Shown here one piece after another: positions 63,659 to 64,000 of a stretch of DNA of 64,000 bases (the stretch's first letter is position 1; each line of letters opens with the position of its first letter). Both the position numbers and the translations under genes were made by a program. The notes beneath the pieces were generated by a model. It was not told the origin of the DNA. It did no database searches and saw only the letters and a list, made by a program, of their open reading frames with translations. The stretch spans positions 2,418,001 to 2,482,000 of the forward strand of contig OZ245760.1 of NCBI GenBank assembly GCA_965227695.1. Direction: 5' to 3'. Source of the stretch: UBA1858 sp965227695. Its GTDB lineage: Bacteria; Pseudomonadota; Gammaproteobacteria; UBA4575.

Positions 63659-64000
63659 TTATTTATTTGTATTATTTACCTTATTCATTACGATATAGGA
63701 TTTTTTGTCTTGCGACTCAAAATAGGTCCTCATAATCATTTCCGCCAATATCCCCATCAAAATACACATCACACCGGTTATAAATGTCATCGTTGTAAAC
63801 AATGGCAATGGTGTTTCAATTAATGACTTGCCACCAAAGAATTTAAAGTAGATAGCAATTATAAATGCTATGAACGACGTTGATAGAAATATAAAGCCTA
63901 TACCACCAAAAAAGTAAATTGGCTTTTTAAGGTATTTACTTAAAAACCTAACCACCATCAAATCTAATAATACTTTGAATATACGACTCATCCCATATTT
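63659..64000 (-). CDS. GtrB-like glycosyltransferase family 2 (C-terminal part)
   Basis: The frame is open to the right edge, so only the C-terminal part (114 codons) is seen. It begins KYGMSRIFKVLLDLMVVRFL, followed by two membrane helices (IYFFGGIGFIFLSTSFIAFI and FTTMTFITGVMCILMGILAE) and a polar tail. This is the typical ending of undecaprenyl-phosphate glycosyltransferases (GtrB, ArnC, DPM1-like). With the GtrA-like protein it could form a lipid-linked sugar supply pair. Confidence 0.82.
   Translation of the reverse strand, partial: KYGMSRIFKVLLDLMVVRFLSKYLKKPIYFFGGIGFIFLSTSFIAFIIAIYFKFFGGKSLIETPLPLFTTMTFITGVMCILMGILAEMIMRTYFESQDKKSYIVMNKVNNTNK

Noticed and set aside
1..64000. Insertion sequence or prophage within the islands
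   Set aside because: No transposase, integrase or phage structural gene was seen, and no target-site duplications were recognised at the island edges.

Overview
This window looks like a chromosomal segment of a gammaproteobacterium. The evidence is gene order. Two blocks match the E. coli layout: miaB-phoH-ybeY-corC-lnt followed by leuS-lptE-holA-nadD-rsfS-rlmH, and maf-rng-yhdP-tldD with pmbA nearby. An arsC-wrbA-DUF2069-hda run and a purM-purN-DUF3108 run also fit this class. Genus or family cannot be fixed from the sequence. The core genes have balanced base composition, while two long stretches (about 7.8-17.8 kb and 50-64 kb) are plainly AT-rich.

Layout. 1-1.1 kb: end of sucC and all of sucD (+). 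1.6-7.8 kb: cysQ, a family 4 glycosyltransferase, a heparinase II/III-like protein and a two-domain oxidoreductase (all -). 7.9-17.8 kb, AT-rich polysaccharide island 1: a secreted DUF4091/GH123-like protein, a Wzx-type flippase, four glycosyltransferases, a Wzy/ligase-like membrane protein and galE. 17.8-28.3 kb: arsC-like, wrbA, DUF2069, hda, pgsA, purM, purN, DUF3108, pmbA, tldD and a nitrilase-family amidase. 28.5-43.3 kb: a dense minus-strand housekeeping run (yhdP, rng, maf, rlmH, rsfS, nadD, proA, holA, lptE, leuS) with one plus-strand GarR-like reductase. 43.3-50 kb: manC, lnt, corC, ybeY, phoH, miaB (all -). 50-64 kb, island 2: a plus-strand set (ABC exporter, two glycosyltransferases, FdtA-like ketoisomerase, FdtB-like aminotransferase) converges on a compact minus-strand operon. 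That operon holds a GtrB-like glycosyltransferase, asparagine synthetase, GtrA, a methyltransferase, an FdtC-like acetyltransferase, a CDP-glycerol-transferase-like protein, two more methyltransferases, a HAD phosphatase and a MobA/LicC-like nucleotidyltransferase. It runs off the right edge.

How the genes work together. Island 1 carries what is needed to assemble and export one surface polysaccharide: glycosyltransferases, a flippase, a polymerase-like protein and UDP-galactose supply from galE. manC would supply GDP-mannose. Island 2 carries most of the late steps toward a 3-acetamido-3,6-dideoxyhexose (FdtA/B/C-like) and a separate minus-strand module. That module looks built to activate a small phosphorylated group with a nucleotide, methylate it and attach it to a glycan. 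The last point is inference.

The intergenic spaces of the core regions are packed with short palindromes in two flavours (ATTCCC-N8-GGGAAT and ATCCCC-N8-GGGGAT), often in alternating orientation, with larger duplicated units. They were not seen inside either AT-rich island. Two island genes are broken by an apparent single-base deletion each: the glycosyltransferase near 15.94 kb and the glycerophosphotransferase near 58.92 kb. A structured RNA candidate with a clear intrinsic terminator lies between leuS and manC.
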